Shown in pieces: positions 38,274 through 46,847 of a stretch of DNA of 64,000 bases. The first letter of the stretch is position 1, and every line of letters begins with the position of its first letter. Position numbers and translations under genes: made by a program. The notes beneath the pieces are model-generated. The model had not been told where the DNA came from and ran no database searches. It saw only the letters and a program-made list of their open reading frames with translations. Source of the DNA: Pigmentiphaga aceris (GTDB taxonomy: Bacteria > Pseudomonadota > Gammaproteobacteria > Burkholderiales > Burkholderiaceae_B); contig NZ_CP043046.1 of NCBI RefSeq assembly GCF_008119665.1, positions 62,001-126,000 of the forward strand, in the 5' to 3' direction.

Positions 38274-39491
38274 GTGATTCGCACGTTTGTGCCCGGCAAG
38301 CTTCGCTCGCTGCTCATCCTGCTGTTCTGCCAGGTCTGCGCCATGTCGGTGTGGTTCGCCTCGGCGGCCGCCGTACCTGCCATCAAGCAGGCGGTGGCGC
38401 TCAGCTCATGGCAAGAGGCCTTGCTGACCAGCTCGGTGCAGGCAGGTTTTGTCGCGGGCACGGTGCTCAGCGCTTTGCTTGGGCTGGCTGATCGCTATGA
38501 CCCACGACGCCTGTTCATGTTGTCGGCGGGGGTGGCTGCGGCCGCGACGCTGACGCTGGTGGTCTGCGCGCCTGCAGGGGTGCCGGTGTATGTGCTGCGC
38601 TTTGTCACTGGAATGTGCATGGCGGGTGTGTATCCGGTGGGCATGCGGCTGGCTGCAACCTGGGCCAAGGGTGACCTGGGCTTGTTGATCGGCTTGCTGG
38701 TCGGTGCCTTGTCACTGGGCTCGGCCAGCCCGCACCTGTTGGCCGCATTCGGCGGCATGCAATGGACCTCGGTCTATCTGGCGGCCGCCGCATTGGCCGC
38801 GATTGCAGCGGTGGCGATCAACTTCTGCGGGCTTGGTCCGGCCATGACACGTTCGGTGCGTCTGAACCCGGCCGCTGTGGCGCAAGCGTGGCGCGTGCCT
38901 GCGTTGCGCCTGGCCAATCTGGGTTATCTCGGCCACATGTGGGAGCTGTATGCCATGTGGGCGTGGCTGGCGGTTTTCCTGCACTTCAGCTTCGAGATGA
39001 ATGGCGTGAATCAGCCGTGGCTGGCCGCTGAACGCGTGACCTTCTTTGCCATCGGTGCTGGTGCCTTGGGCGCATGGGCGGGTGGCTGGTTTGCGGACCG
39101 TTACGGCCGCACTGCCGTCACCACGCTGGCGATGTTCGTCAGTGCATCCTGCGCGCTGGTGATCGGCTGGACCGCCGGTGCACCTACTGTGGTGGTGACG
39201 ACGCTGGCCGTGATCTGGGGCATTTCCGCGATTGCCGATTCCGCGCAGTTCTCGGCCAGCATTGCCGAATTGAGCACGCCCGACAGCATCGGCACCTTGT
39301 TGACGGCACAGACCTGCGCCGGGTTCCTGTTGACCCTGGTCAGCATCCATCTGGTGCCGCCGGTACAGGCGCTCTTGGGCTGGCCCGGCGCGTTCAGCAT
39401 GCTGGCCATCGGGCCTGCACTGGGTTGCGTGATGATGCTGCGCCTGCGACGCGATCCGGCCTCGCTGAAGATGGCGAACGGGAGGCGTTGA
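38274..39491 (+). CDS. MFS transporter
   Basis: A 405-residue major facilitator with about 12 hydrophobic helices. A motif A-like loop LGLADRYDPRRLFM lies between helices 2 and 3, and its repeat GGWFADRYGRTAVT lies in the second half. It follows the flavin reductase gene by 10 bp and probably imports the monooxygenase substrate or exports a product. GTG 38274 is chosen for GAGG 8 bp upstream; GTG 38244 would overlap the reductase gene by 20 bp and is an alternative. Confidence 0.88.
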   Translation: MIRTFVPGKLRSLLILLFCQVCAMSVWFASAAAVPAIKQAVALSSWQEALLTSSVQAGFVAGTVLSALLGLADRYDPRRLFMLSAGVAAAATLTLVVCAPAGVPVYVLRFVTGMCMAGVYPVGMRLAATWAKGDLGLLIGLLVGALSLGSASPHLLAAFGGMQWTSVYLAAAALAAIAAVAINFCGLGPAMTRSVRLNPAAVAQAWRVPALRLANLGYLGHMWELYAMWAWLAVFLHFSFEMNGVNQPWLAAERVTFFAIGAGALGAWAGGWFADRYGRTAVTTLAMFVSASCALVIGWTAGAPTVVVTTLAVIWGISAIADSAQFSASIAELSTPDSIGTLLTAQTCAGFLLTLVSIHLVPPVQALLGWPGAFSMLAIGPALGCVMMLRLRRDPASLKMANGRR

Positions 39492-39700
39492 GTAGTTCTT
39501 ATTGAGTACCTGGCGAGGAGACAAGGGCGGTACATCGCGGCGATAGATCGCGGCAGCCTATGCGAATCACCAGGTTCTGAAAGCTGGATTTGAAGCACGT
39601 AGCAAGACGACTTACGCGTCGATGTATACGGCGTAGAAAAATAAAACGGAGGCAGGCGTTTCATCCACGCGCCCGCCATAGAGACATCCACAGGAAAACA

Positions 39701-40720
39701 ATGATCGAGCTTCAAGCCATACACAAGAGTTATCAGGTGAATGGAGTCGCGATCACCGCGCTGACCGATGTGAACTTGCACATTGCGTCGGGCGAGATCT
39801 TTGGCATCATCGGCCACTCGGGGGCCGGCAAGTCGACCTTGATCCGCATGATCAACTTCCTGGAACGTCCGACCCAGGGCAAGGTGATCGTGGAAGGCGT
39901 GGATCTGGACAGCCTGGATGACGAGGGCCTGCGCCAGTTTCGTCAGGGCGTCGGCATGATCTTCCAGCACTTCAACTTGCTGGGTTCGAAAACCGTGAGT
40001 GCCAACGTGGCATTCCCGCTGGAAATTGCCGGCAAGAGCGACAAGCAAAGTATCGACAAACGGGTTGACGAGCTGCTTGATCTCGTCGGACTCAAGCGCC
40101 ACAAGAACAAGTATCCGCGCCAGTTGTCCGGCGGCGAAAAGCAGCGTGTGGGCATTGCGCGTGCGCTGGCCAACCACCCGCGCGTGCTGCTGTGCGACGA
40201 GGCCACCAGCGCGCTCGACCCGCAGACCACGCGCTCGATTCTGCAGTTGCTGCGCGAGATCAATGAACGTCTGGGCCTGACGATTGTGCTGATCACCCAC
40301 GAGATGGATGTGATCCGTACCGTGTGTGACCGCGTGGCGGTGATCGATTCCAGCCGCATCGTGGAAAGCGGTCCGGTCAGCCAGGTGTTTCTGCATCCGC
40401 AACACGAGACCACCAAGCGCTTTGTGCAAGAGGCAGAGCACTTCCCGGCCGAAGACGTAAGCCTGACGCTGGACCACGCGGCGCAGAAAACGATCCGCCG
40501 TCTGACCTTCCTGGAGGACACGGTGCACCAGCCGGTCCTGTCGCGCACCGCGCGTGAATTCGGCGTCGATTTTTCGATTCTCGGCGGCCGCATCGAGCAG
40601 ATCAAATCCATGACTTGCGGACAACTGACCATCGCACTCGAAGGCGATCAGGCGCGTGTGCATGATGCCTTGGCGCACCTTGCGTCCCTGGGCGTGACCG
40701 TTGAAGAGGTGACCCTGTGA
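39701..40720 (+). CDS. metN: Methionine ABC transporter ATPase MetN
   Basis: A 339-residue ATPase of the D/L-methionine importer. It starts MIELQAIHKSYQVNG. Walker A is GHSGAGKST, the signature is LSGGEKQR, Walker B is VLLCDEATSALD. A C-terminal NIL/ACT-like regulatory domain (about residues 265-339) senses intracellular methionine and gives trans-inhibition. It overlaps metI by GTGA, and metQ follows. The 209-bp leader (39492-39700) shows no S-box or other methionine riboswitch that I can recognise. Confidence 0.95.
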   Translation: MIELQAIHKSYQVNGVAITALTDVNLHIASGEIFGIIGHSGAGKSTLIRMINFLERPTQGKVIVEGVDLDSLDDEGLRQFRQGVGMIFQHFNLLGSKTVSANVAFPLEIAGKSDKQSIDKRVDELLDLVGLKRHKNKYPRQLSGGEKQRVGIARALANHPRVLLCDEATSALDPQTTRSILQLLREINERLGLTIVLITHEMDVIRTVCDRVAVIDSSRIVESGPVSQVFLHPQHETTKRFVQEAEHFPAEDVSLTLDHAAQKTIRRLTFLEDTVHQPVLSRTAREFGVDFSILGGRIEQIKSMTCGQLTIALEGDQARVHDALAHLASLGVTVEEVTL

Positions 40721-41391
40721 ACGACTTCTTCAACACCTTGTTCAGCAACGTCGATTGGTCCGACATCGGGCTTGCCACGGTGGACACCTTGCTGATGCTG
40801 GGCGGGTCGCTCACGCTGGTATTGGTGCTGGGCCTGCCCCTGGGTGTGCTGCTGTTTCTGACCAGCCCCAAGCAGCTTCGCAGCGCGCACAAGACCTACA
40901 CCGCCGTGTCCTTTGCGGTAAACATTCTGCGGTCTTTGCCCTTCGTGATTCTGTTGATCGCGATGATCCCCGTGACCGTGTTCCTGACCGGCACGTCATT
41001 GGGTGTGATGGGGTCGATTCCTGCACTGGTGGTCGCTGGCGTGCCCTTCTTCGGACGCCTGGTCGAATCGGCTTTGCGCGAAGTGGATCGCGGCATCATC
41101 GAAGCGACGCTGGCCATGGGTGCCAATACCCGTCAGATCGTGCTGGGCGCGCTCTTGCACGAAGCCTTGCCCGGCATTCTGGCGGCCGCGACCGTCACGG
41201 CCATTGCGCTGGTGTCGTACACCGCGCTGGCTGGCGTAGTGGGCGGCGGTGGCCTGGGCGACTTGGCGATCCGTTATGGCTACCAGCGCTTCCAGCTGGA
41301 TGTGATGTTCATCACCATCATTTTCCTGCTGTTGCTGGTGCAACTGTTGCAAAGCCTGGGCACCCGCCTGGTGCAGCATTTCACGCGTTGA
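40717..41391 (+). CDS. metI: Methionine ABC transporter permease MetI
   Basis: A 224-residue permease with five predicted helices. The conserved ATPase-contact loop is IEATLAMGANTRQIVLGALLHEALPG. The block VSYTALAGVVGGGGLGDLAIRYGYQRFQ is highly characteristic of MetI. The GTG start at 40717 overlaps the metN stop (GTGA), showing translational coupling. Confidence 0.95.
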   Translation: MNDFFNTLFSNVDWSDIGLATVDTLLMLGGSLTLVLVLGLPLGVLLFLTSPKQLRSAHKTYTAVSFAVNILRSLPFVILLIAMIPVTVFLTGTSLGVMGSIPALVVAGVPFFGRLVESALREVDRGIIEATLAMGANTRQIVLGALLHEALPGILAAATVTAIALVSYTALAGVVGGGGLGDLAIRYGYQRFQLDVMFITIIFLLLLVQLLQSLGTRLVQHFTR

Positions 41392-41495
41392 GTCCCCGCC
41401 CGACGAGGCAATCCCACAAGGGCTGAAAGCCCTGACGGGACCAATGCGTTTTACCCACGCGCCGGAATTCCCCGGCTCGTCATGGAGGAGCAACG

Positions 41496-42269
41496 ATGAA
41501 AAAACTGATCGCCCTGCTGGCAATCGCCTGCGCATTCAACGCCCACGCGGCCGACAAGCTGATCGTGGGTGCCAGCCCGACCCCGCACGCCGAAATTCTG
41601 GAAAAACTGAAGCCCATGTTGGCCAAGGAAGGTGTGGACCTGAACATCAAGATCTACACCGACTACGTGCAGCCGAACGTGCAGCTGGCAGAGAAGCACA
41701 TCGACGCCAACTTCTTCCAGCACAAGCCGTTCATGGATGAGTTCAACCGCACGCGCGGGACGAGTATCGCTGCCGTCAGCGAAATCTTCGTGGCCCCGTT
41801 CGGCGCGTATTCCAGCAAGATCAAGAACATTGCCGACCTGAAGAACGGTGCCGTGGTGGCGATCCCCAACGACGCCGTCAACGGCGGCCGTGCCTTGCAA
41901 CTGCTGCATCAAGCCGGTGTCATCGTGCTGGCCGACCCGACCAGCACCAAATCGACCGTGAAGGAGATCACGGGCAACCCGAAAAAGATCACGATCAAGC
42001 AGCTTGAGGCCCCCATGCTGCCGCGCGTGCTGGGTGAAGTCGATCTGGCCGTGATCAACACCACCTTCGCGCTGGAAGCCAAGCTGAACCCCACCACCGA
42101 CGCGCTGTTCCTGGAAGGCAACAAGACCTCGTTTGCCAACCTGCTGGCCGCCCGTGCCGACAACAAGGACAGCCCGGCGATGAAAAAGCTGGCTGCCGCG
42201 CTGCGTTCCCCGGAATCGGCCGCGTTCATGAAGGAACGTTTCAAGGGCGCCATCGTTCCGGTGTTCTGA
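41496..42269 (+). CDS. metQ: Methionine-binding periplasmic protein MetQ (NlpA family)
   Basis: A 257-residue NlpA-family binding protein that delivers methionine to MetNI. Family blocks are VGASPTPHAEILE, KIYTDYVQPNVQLAEKHIDANFFQHKPF and the ligand region IPNDAVNGGRAL. The signal peptide is short and ends AHA, which predicts ordinary signal peptidase I cleavage; the Cys at position 12 is a poor lipobox. Many homologues are lipoproteins, so this one may be soluble. A GGAGGAG ribosome site precedes the ATG, about 100 bp after metI. Confidence 0.93.
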   Translation: MKKLIALLAIACAFNAHAADKLIVGASPTPHAEILEKLKPMLAKEGVDLNIKIYTDYVQPNVQLAEKHIDANFFQHKPFMDEFNRTRGTSIAAVSEIFVAPFGAYSSKIKNIADLKNGAVVAIPNDAVNGGRALQLLHQAGVIVLADPTSTKSTVKEITGNPKKITIKQLEAPMLPRVLGEVDLAVINTTFALEAKLNPTTDALFLEGNKTSFANLLAARADNKDSPAMKKLAAALRSPESAAFMKERFKGAIVPVF

Positions 42270-42616
42270 TCGGCGGGATGTGGGGGCGTGTGGTGGGACT
42301 GACATGCCGCCGGCATGTTGCTGACCGATGCGGATGCTTCGTAGAGGCATCCACACCCGAACATGGCACCGGATTTCCCCCTGTGTCCTGAAACCAACGG
42401 GCTATCCGACGGGCGGGTGAACGGTGATCGACCCGTCCGTATTGCCCTCGTGGCAAGCCCTGATGCCGCTTTCGGCATGTCGGTTTTCGTCAGAACTCGG
42501 GCGTTGTTGCGACTTGTATCCCAAGGGTATAACTCAAGAGAAACTCGGCCAGTAGCGCCGACTGGCATTGGCGAACACCCTGATGTTCACCAGCCAGATT
42601 GCTTGAGGACGATCTG
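42270..42616. other. Intergenic region after metQ
   Basis: Gene-free, 347 bp. It holds the near-perfect palindrome ACATGCCG-C-CGGCATGT (42302-42318) and a GGATGC/GCATCC hairpin around 42331-42352, possible ends of the metNIQ message. The remainder should carry the promoter of the phosphodiesterase/kinase operon, which I could not place with confidence. Confidence 0.4.
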
Positions 42617-44869
42617 ATGGGGCTTGGTGAAATCGTAGCGGACGGTCTGGAAGACGAGGCCGGTTTCGCGTTTGAACCCGAAAGCTCATCGGGGCCTGGA
42701 CAGGCCGGTGCAACCTCGCTTGCACTGACGGTGCTCACCGTCGACGACGACTTGGAATTTCAACGGTCCTTGAAGCTGGCGCTGGCCAATTTCGAGTTCC
42801 AGTCGCGACCTTTGAACATCCTGTCGGTGGGCTCGGCACGCGATGCCGCACGTTTGCTGGCGGCCACGCCAGACGTGGCGGTCATCGTGCTCGACGTCGT
42901 CATGGAAACCGACGACGCGGGTTTGCGACTGGTGCGCAGCGTGCGCGAAGTGCTGGGCAACGCCGAGGTCCGCATCATCTTGGTGACTGGTGAGCCTGGC
43001 GTCGCACCCATGCGCCAATCGCTGGGTGCCTTGGACATCAGCGACTACTGGCTCAAGACCGATCTGACCTTCGAGCGCCTGCACGGCGTGCTGACCAGCA
43101 ACCTGAGAACCTGGGAGCAGATCCGGGCGCTCAGTCAGGCTCGCAAGGGCCTGCAGACCATTGTCGAGGCCAGCAACTGCCTGGCCCGTGCTCGCAGCAT
43201 GGACGACTTCTCGCACCGCGTGATGATCGAGTTGTCGCGCCTGCTGGGCGTCGAGCCCGAAGGCCTGGTCTGTGTGCATGAATATGGCATTGGTGCCGAT
43301 CCGCGCTCGGCCCGCATTGTGGGTGCAGCCGGGCGCTTGTCCTACGCGATCAGCCAGGACCTGGGCTCACTGGATCACATGCCGGTGCGCGACATGTTGC
43401 TGCAGGCGCTTTCGAAGCGCTGCAACATCGACGGCGAGCTGAGCCAGGTGCTGTTCTTCCAGGGGGCGGAGCAGGGCCCGCACGCGGCCACCTACATTGC
43501 CACCGGTCGTGCGCTGGACCCGACCGAACGAGAATTGCTGCATGTGTTTGCCACCAGCATCAATTCCGGCCTGATCAATGTGTCCTTGACCAGCCGGCTG
43601 GATCGGCTGGCCTACGAAGACAGCTTGCTGGAAATTCCCAACGCGAACGCGTTGCTGCGCGCGCTGCAATCGGTGCTGGAGATGCCCGCACCGCGCAATC
43701 GCACGGTGCTGTTCATTGAACTCGATCAGTATTCGGCCAGTTGTCTGTCATTAGGCATGGAGCAGGGCGACCTGATGCTGCGCAAGATGGCAGCGCGCCT
43801 GCGCAAGGTATTCCCGGCCCCCGTGATGGTGGCCCGGCTGCATGGGGATACCTTTGCGATTCTGGGGCAGACTGCGTTGCTGCATCAGAATCGTGTGGAC
43901 GAACTGGAATCGCTCGATCTGGATGACCCGCAGCATTCGTCGTTCATCAGCGTGCGGGCGGCGCGGGTCGATCTCGACATCTATGTCGGGTCGCCGCGTG
44001 GGGTGATGGCCATTGGGGCACTGTTGCTGCGCCGGGCGCAGTTGCAGAAAGGCGCGGGCGTGATCGACTACCAGCCGGTGCTGGAACAGGAAGCCAACCA
44101 GCGCTTCACCCGCTCGCGCGATCTGTACCGGGCATTGCATTGCCGCGAGATCAGCATCGAGCTGCAACCCCAAGTCAATCTGCAAAGCGGTCGCATCATC
44201 GGTGCCGAAGCACTGGCCCGCTGGACACGCAGCGACGGCACCCGCATTTCGCCCGCCGAATTCATTCCGATGGCAGAAGCCAACGGGCTGATCGTGCTGA
44301 TCGGCAATCAGGTGCAGCACATGGCCTGCCAAGCCTTGCAGCGCTTGCGCCAATCAGGGTTCACGAATATTCCGATTGCGGTCAACGTGTCGCCGCTGCA
44401 ATTGGCTCGCCGCAATTTCCTGCATGAATTGATCGAGATCACCCAGCATTACCAAGTGTCCCCCGACATGCTGGAAATCGAGATCACCGAGACCGCCGCG
44501 ATGGCCGATTACGAGGGCAACGGTCAGGTACTGCGCAGCTTGCGTGATGCGGGTTTCCGGATTGCGATCGACGATTTCGGCACGGGTTATTCGTCGCTGG
44601 CGCACTTGCGTGCGATGCCGGCGACGACCTTGAAGATCGACCGGCAGTTCATCAGCGAGATCGGGGCAACCGCGCGTGAACACACGATTGCCGACATGAT
44701 CATCGGACTGGGCAAACGCCTGAAGATGGAAGTGCTGGCCGAAGGGGTCGAATCCGAGATGCAGACCACATGGTTGCGTGAACATGCGTGCGCGCAGGCC
44801 CAAGGCTTCTTCTTTGCTCGCCCTGAGTCGATTGACGGATTCCTTCAGCGTCTCGCCCGCTCGGCATGA
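42617..44869 (+). CDS. Response-regulator-like c-di-GMP phosphodiesterase (DUF3369, degenerate GGDEF, EAL)
   Basis: A 750-residue signalling protein. In order: a receiver-like domain (about 35-155; acidic pocket in VLTVDDD and the phosphoacceptor-type Asp in VIVLDVVMETDD), a DUF3369 sensory segment (about 180-320), a degenerate GGDEF domain (the motif reads HGDTF), and an EAL domain (about 500-740). The EAL domain keeps its catalytic set: EALARW, VNVSPLQL, EITET, DDFGTGYSSL, LKIDRQFI and LAEGVES. It should therefore hydrolyse c-di-GMP. It is followed, with an ATGA overlap, by a histidine kinase, its likely phosphodonor. ATG 42617 is chosen for GAGGA upstream; a TTG at 42599 is possible. Confidence 0.9.
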   Translation: MGLGEIVADGLEDEAGFAFEPESSSGPGQAGATSLALTVLTVDDDLEFQRSLKLALANFEFQSRPLNILSVGSARDAARLLAATPDVAVIVLDVVMETDDAGLRLVRSVREVLGNAEVRIILVTGEPGVAPMRQSLGALDISDYWLKTDLTFERLHGVLTSNLRTWEQIRALSQARKGLQTIVEASNCLARARSMDDFSHRVMIELSRLLGVEPEGLVCVHEYGIGADPRSARIVGAAGRLSYAISQDLGSLDHMPVRDMLLQALSKRCNIDGELSQVLFFQGAEQGPHAATYIATGRALDPTERELLHVFATSINSGLINVSLTSRLDRLAYEDSLLEIPNANALLRALQSVLEMPAPRNRTVLFIELDQYSASCLSLGMEQGDLMLRKMAARLRKVFPAPVMVARLHGDTFAILGQTALLHQNRVDELESLDLDDPQHSSFISVRAARVDLDIYVGSPRGVMAIGALLLRRAQLQKGAGVIDYQPVLEQEANQRFTRSRDLYRALHCREISIELQPQVNLQSGRIIGAEALARWTRSDGTRISPAEFIPMAEANGLIVLIGNQVQHMACQALQRLRQSGFTNIPIAVNVSPLQLARRNFLHELIEITQHYQVSPDMLEIEITETAAMADYEGNGQVLRSLRDAGFRIAIDDFGTGYSSLAHLRAMPATTLKIDRQFISEIGATAREHTIADMIIGLGKRLKMEVLAEGVESEMQTTWLREHACAQAQGFFFARPESIDGFLQRLARSA

Positions 44870-46818
44870 GGGTCCGCGACCCGTTACCCCTGCGTGAGAG
44901 ATGGCCTGCATTTCGTGCGCTGCCTGCGCTCGTGCAGCGCCGTTTCCTGGTCATGGTCGCCCCGTGGGTGCTGGCCCTGGTGGTGGGCTTTCCGCTGCTG
45001 TGGATCGAGTTCCGTGTCATCACCCAGGCACCGCAGTGGCACGCGCGTGAAAGCCTGCTGGAAGAGTCGCTTGAAATCATGCGGCGCACGCTCGATTCCT
45101 TGCAGCATGACATTTCCTTCCTGCGCGACTTGTCGACTCAGATACCGCGCATGGACGCATCGAGCGACTCGCCGATTGCCCGCCTGTTCGTGAGCTTTGC
45201 CAACAGCACGGAAACCTTCGATACCGTGCGCTGGATCGATCAGCTGGGCAACGAACGCCTGCGAGTCGATGTGAAAGACGGCATCCAGACCTTGGCCGCG
45301 CAGGACGACCTGCACGACCTGCGCAACGAAGCGTATTTCAAACGTGGCATGGACTTGCCGCCGGGCGGCATTCTGTTCTCCGAGATTGCGCTGAACCTGG
45401 GGCGGGATGCGGTCGAAGGCCCGGTCCAGCCGATCATGCGCGTGGCTACGCCGTTTTGCGAAGGGGAAGATTGCGAAGGCGTGCTGGTCATCAATTACCG
45501 CGCCTCGCGCATTCTGTCGCGGCTTAATTTGCTGGCCGAACGGCAGGGTTTGAAGGTGTACCTGGTCAACGCTGCAGGCTACTGGCTGCACGGCCCAACG
45601 CCGGATCAAAGCTGGGGCTGGCAGCGCGGCGCACCGTCCGAGTCGTCCATGGCCAAGACACACCCGCTGCTGTGGCAGGCCATGCAGCAAAACGAAGGGG
45701 GACGGCATCAGGACGCAAGCGGTGACTGGGCCTATCGCCATCTGAAGCTCGACCCGACGACATCCGTTGACCGCGAGACGCCAACGCCATTGGTCAGCGA
45801 GCTTGGCTTGACGGTGCTGGTGCAAGGCGATGCGGGCCTGACAGGTCAGGCGCGCCTGCGCTGGGAAATTGCATTGATCGGCATGATGATCCTGGTGCTG
45901 GTCGTGGCCTTGCGTTATGCCTCGCACACGGTCAGCAGTCTGATCGACGAAGCCCGGCAGTCGCGCGAACTGCAATCTGCCAATCGGGCCTTGAGCGAGG
46001 CCAACGACAACCTGCAGCGGGTGCAGGCCGATCTGGCGCGTGCCGAACGCCTGTCATCGCTTGGTTTGATGGTGGCGGGCGTCGCGCACGAATTGAACAC
46101 ACCCTTGGGCAGTGCCAATCTGTCGCTCAGTACCTTGAAGCAATCCATCGGCACCTTGCGGGCACGCATACAAAGTGGCCTGAAGCGATCCGATCTCGAC
46201 AGCTTCATCGACAACGCCAACACCGCTGCCGAGCTGACCCAGGCCGCCGTGATTCGTGCTGCCGGCCTGGTGCAGCGCTTCAAGCAGGTGGCGGTAGATC
46301 GCACGGCCATGGAGCGGCGCGCGTTTGATCTGGCCGAGGTCATCCTGGATGCCGACCCGCGCCTGCGCAAATGGGACGAGGGTAACCCCATCGGCCTGCG
46401 CCTGGAGTTGCAGGAAGGCCTGCAGATGGTCAGTTACCCTGGCCCGCTTGAGCAGGCGGTGTCGAACCTGCTGGTCAACGCGCTGATCCACGCTTTCCGG
46501 GGACGGGAAACCGGCACCATTACCTTGCAGGCCAAGGCCGATGGCCCCAAGCATGTGCTGGTTCGCGTGATCGATGACGGCAACGGGATCGACAAGGACC
46601 ACCTGAGTCGCATCTTCGATCCCTTCTTCACCACCAGTCGCCACGAAGGCGGAACCGGTCTTGGGCTGCACATCGTCTCGCAGCTGGTGGCCGAGGTGCT
46701 GGGCGGTACCCTGGAAGCCGAGAACATCGTCACGCCGCGCTGGGGTACCGGGGCGCGGTTCACGATGCGGCTGCCGCGTGAGGCACCGATGCAGGTGGTA
46801 GCCCAGGCTGAGGACTGA
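44866..46818 (+). CDS. Membrane sensor histidine kinase
   Basis: A 650-residue kinase. A first membrane helix lies at about 28-48, then a large periplasmic Cache-like sensor to about 330, and a second helix at about 335-355. A coiled coil leads to the H-box VAGVAHELNTPLG, with the phospho-His near residue 408. The ATPase domain has an N-box (NLLVNALIHAF), DDGNGI, DPFFTT and GGTGLGL. Its start overlaps the stop of the phosphodiesterase gene (ATGA), so the two form a coupled two-component pair that links an outside signal to c-di-GMP breakdown. The ligand is unknown. Confidence 0.92.
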   Translation: MRVRDPLPLRERWPAFRALPALVQRRFLVMVAPWVLALVVGFPLLWIEFRVITQAPQWHARESLLEESLEIMRRTLDSLQHDISFLRDLSTQIPRMDASSDSPIARLFVSFANSTETFDTVRWIDQLGNERLRVDVKDGIQTLAAQDDLHDLRNEAYFKRGMDLPPGGILFSEIALNLGRDAVEGPVQPIMRVATPFCEGEDCEGVLVINYRASRILSRLNLLAERQGLKVYLVNAAGYWLHGPTPDQSWGWQRGAPSESSMAKTHPLLWQAMQQNEGGRHQDASGDWAYRHLKLDPTTSVDRETPTPLVSELGLTVLVQGDAGLTGQARLRWEIALIGMMILVLVVALRYASHTVSSLIDEARQSRELQSANRALSEANDNLQRVQADLARAERLSSLGLMVAGVAHELNTPLGSANLSLSTLKQSIGTLRARIQSGLKRSDLDSFIDNANTAAELTQAAVIRAAGLVQRFKQVAVDRTAMERRAFDLAEVILDADPRLRKWDEGNPIGLRLELQEGLQMVSYPGPLEQAVSNLLVNALIHAFRGRETGTITLQAKADGPKHVLVRVIDDGNGIDKDHLSRIFDPFFTTSRHEGGTGLGLHIVSQLVAEVLGGTLEAENIVTPRWGTGARFTMRLPREAPMQVVAQAED

Positions 46819-46847
46819 TATCACGGGCCAGGGCGGTTGCCTGCGTC

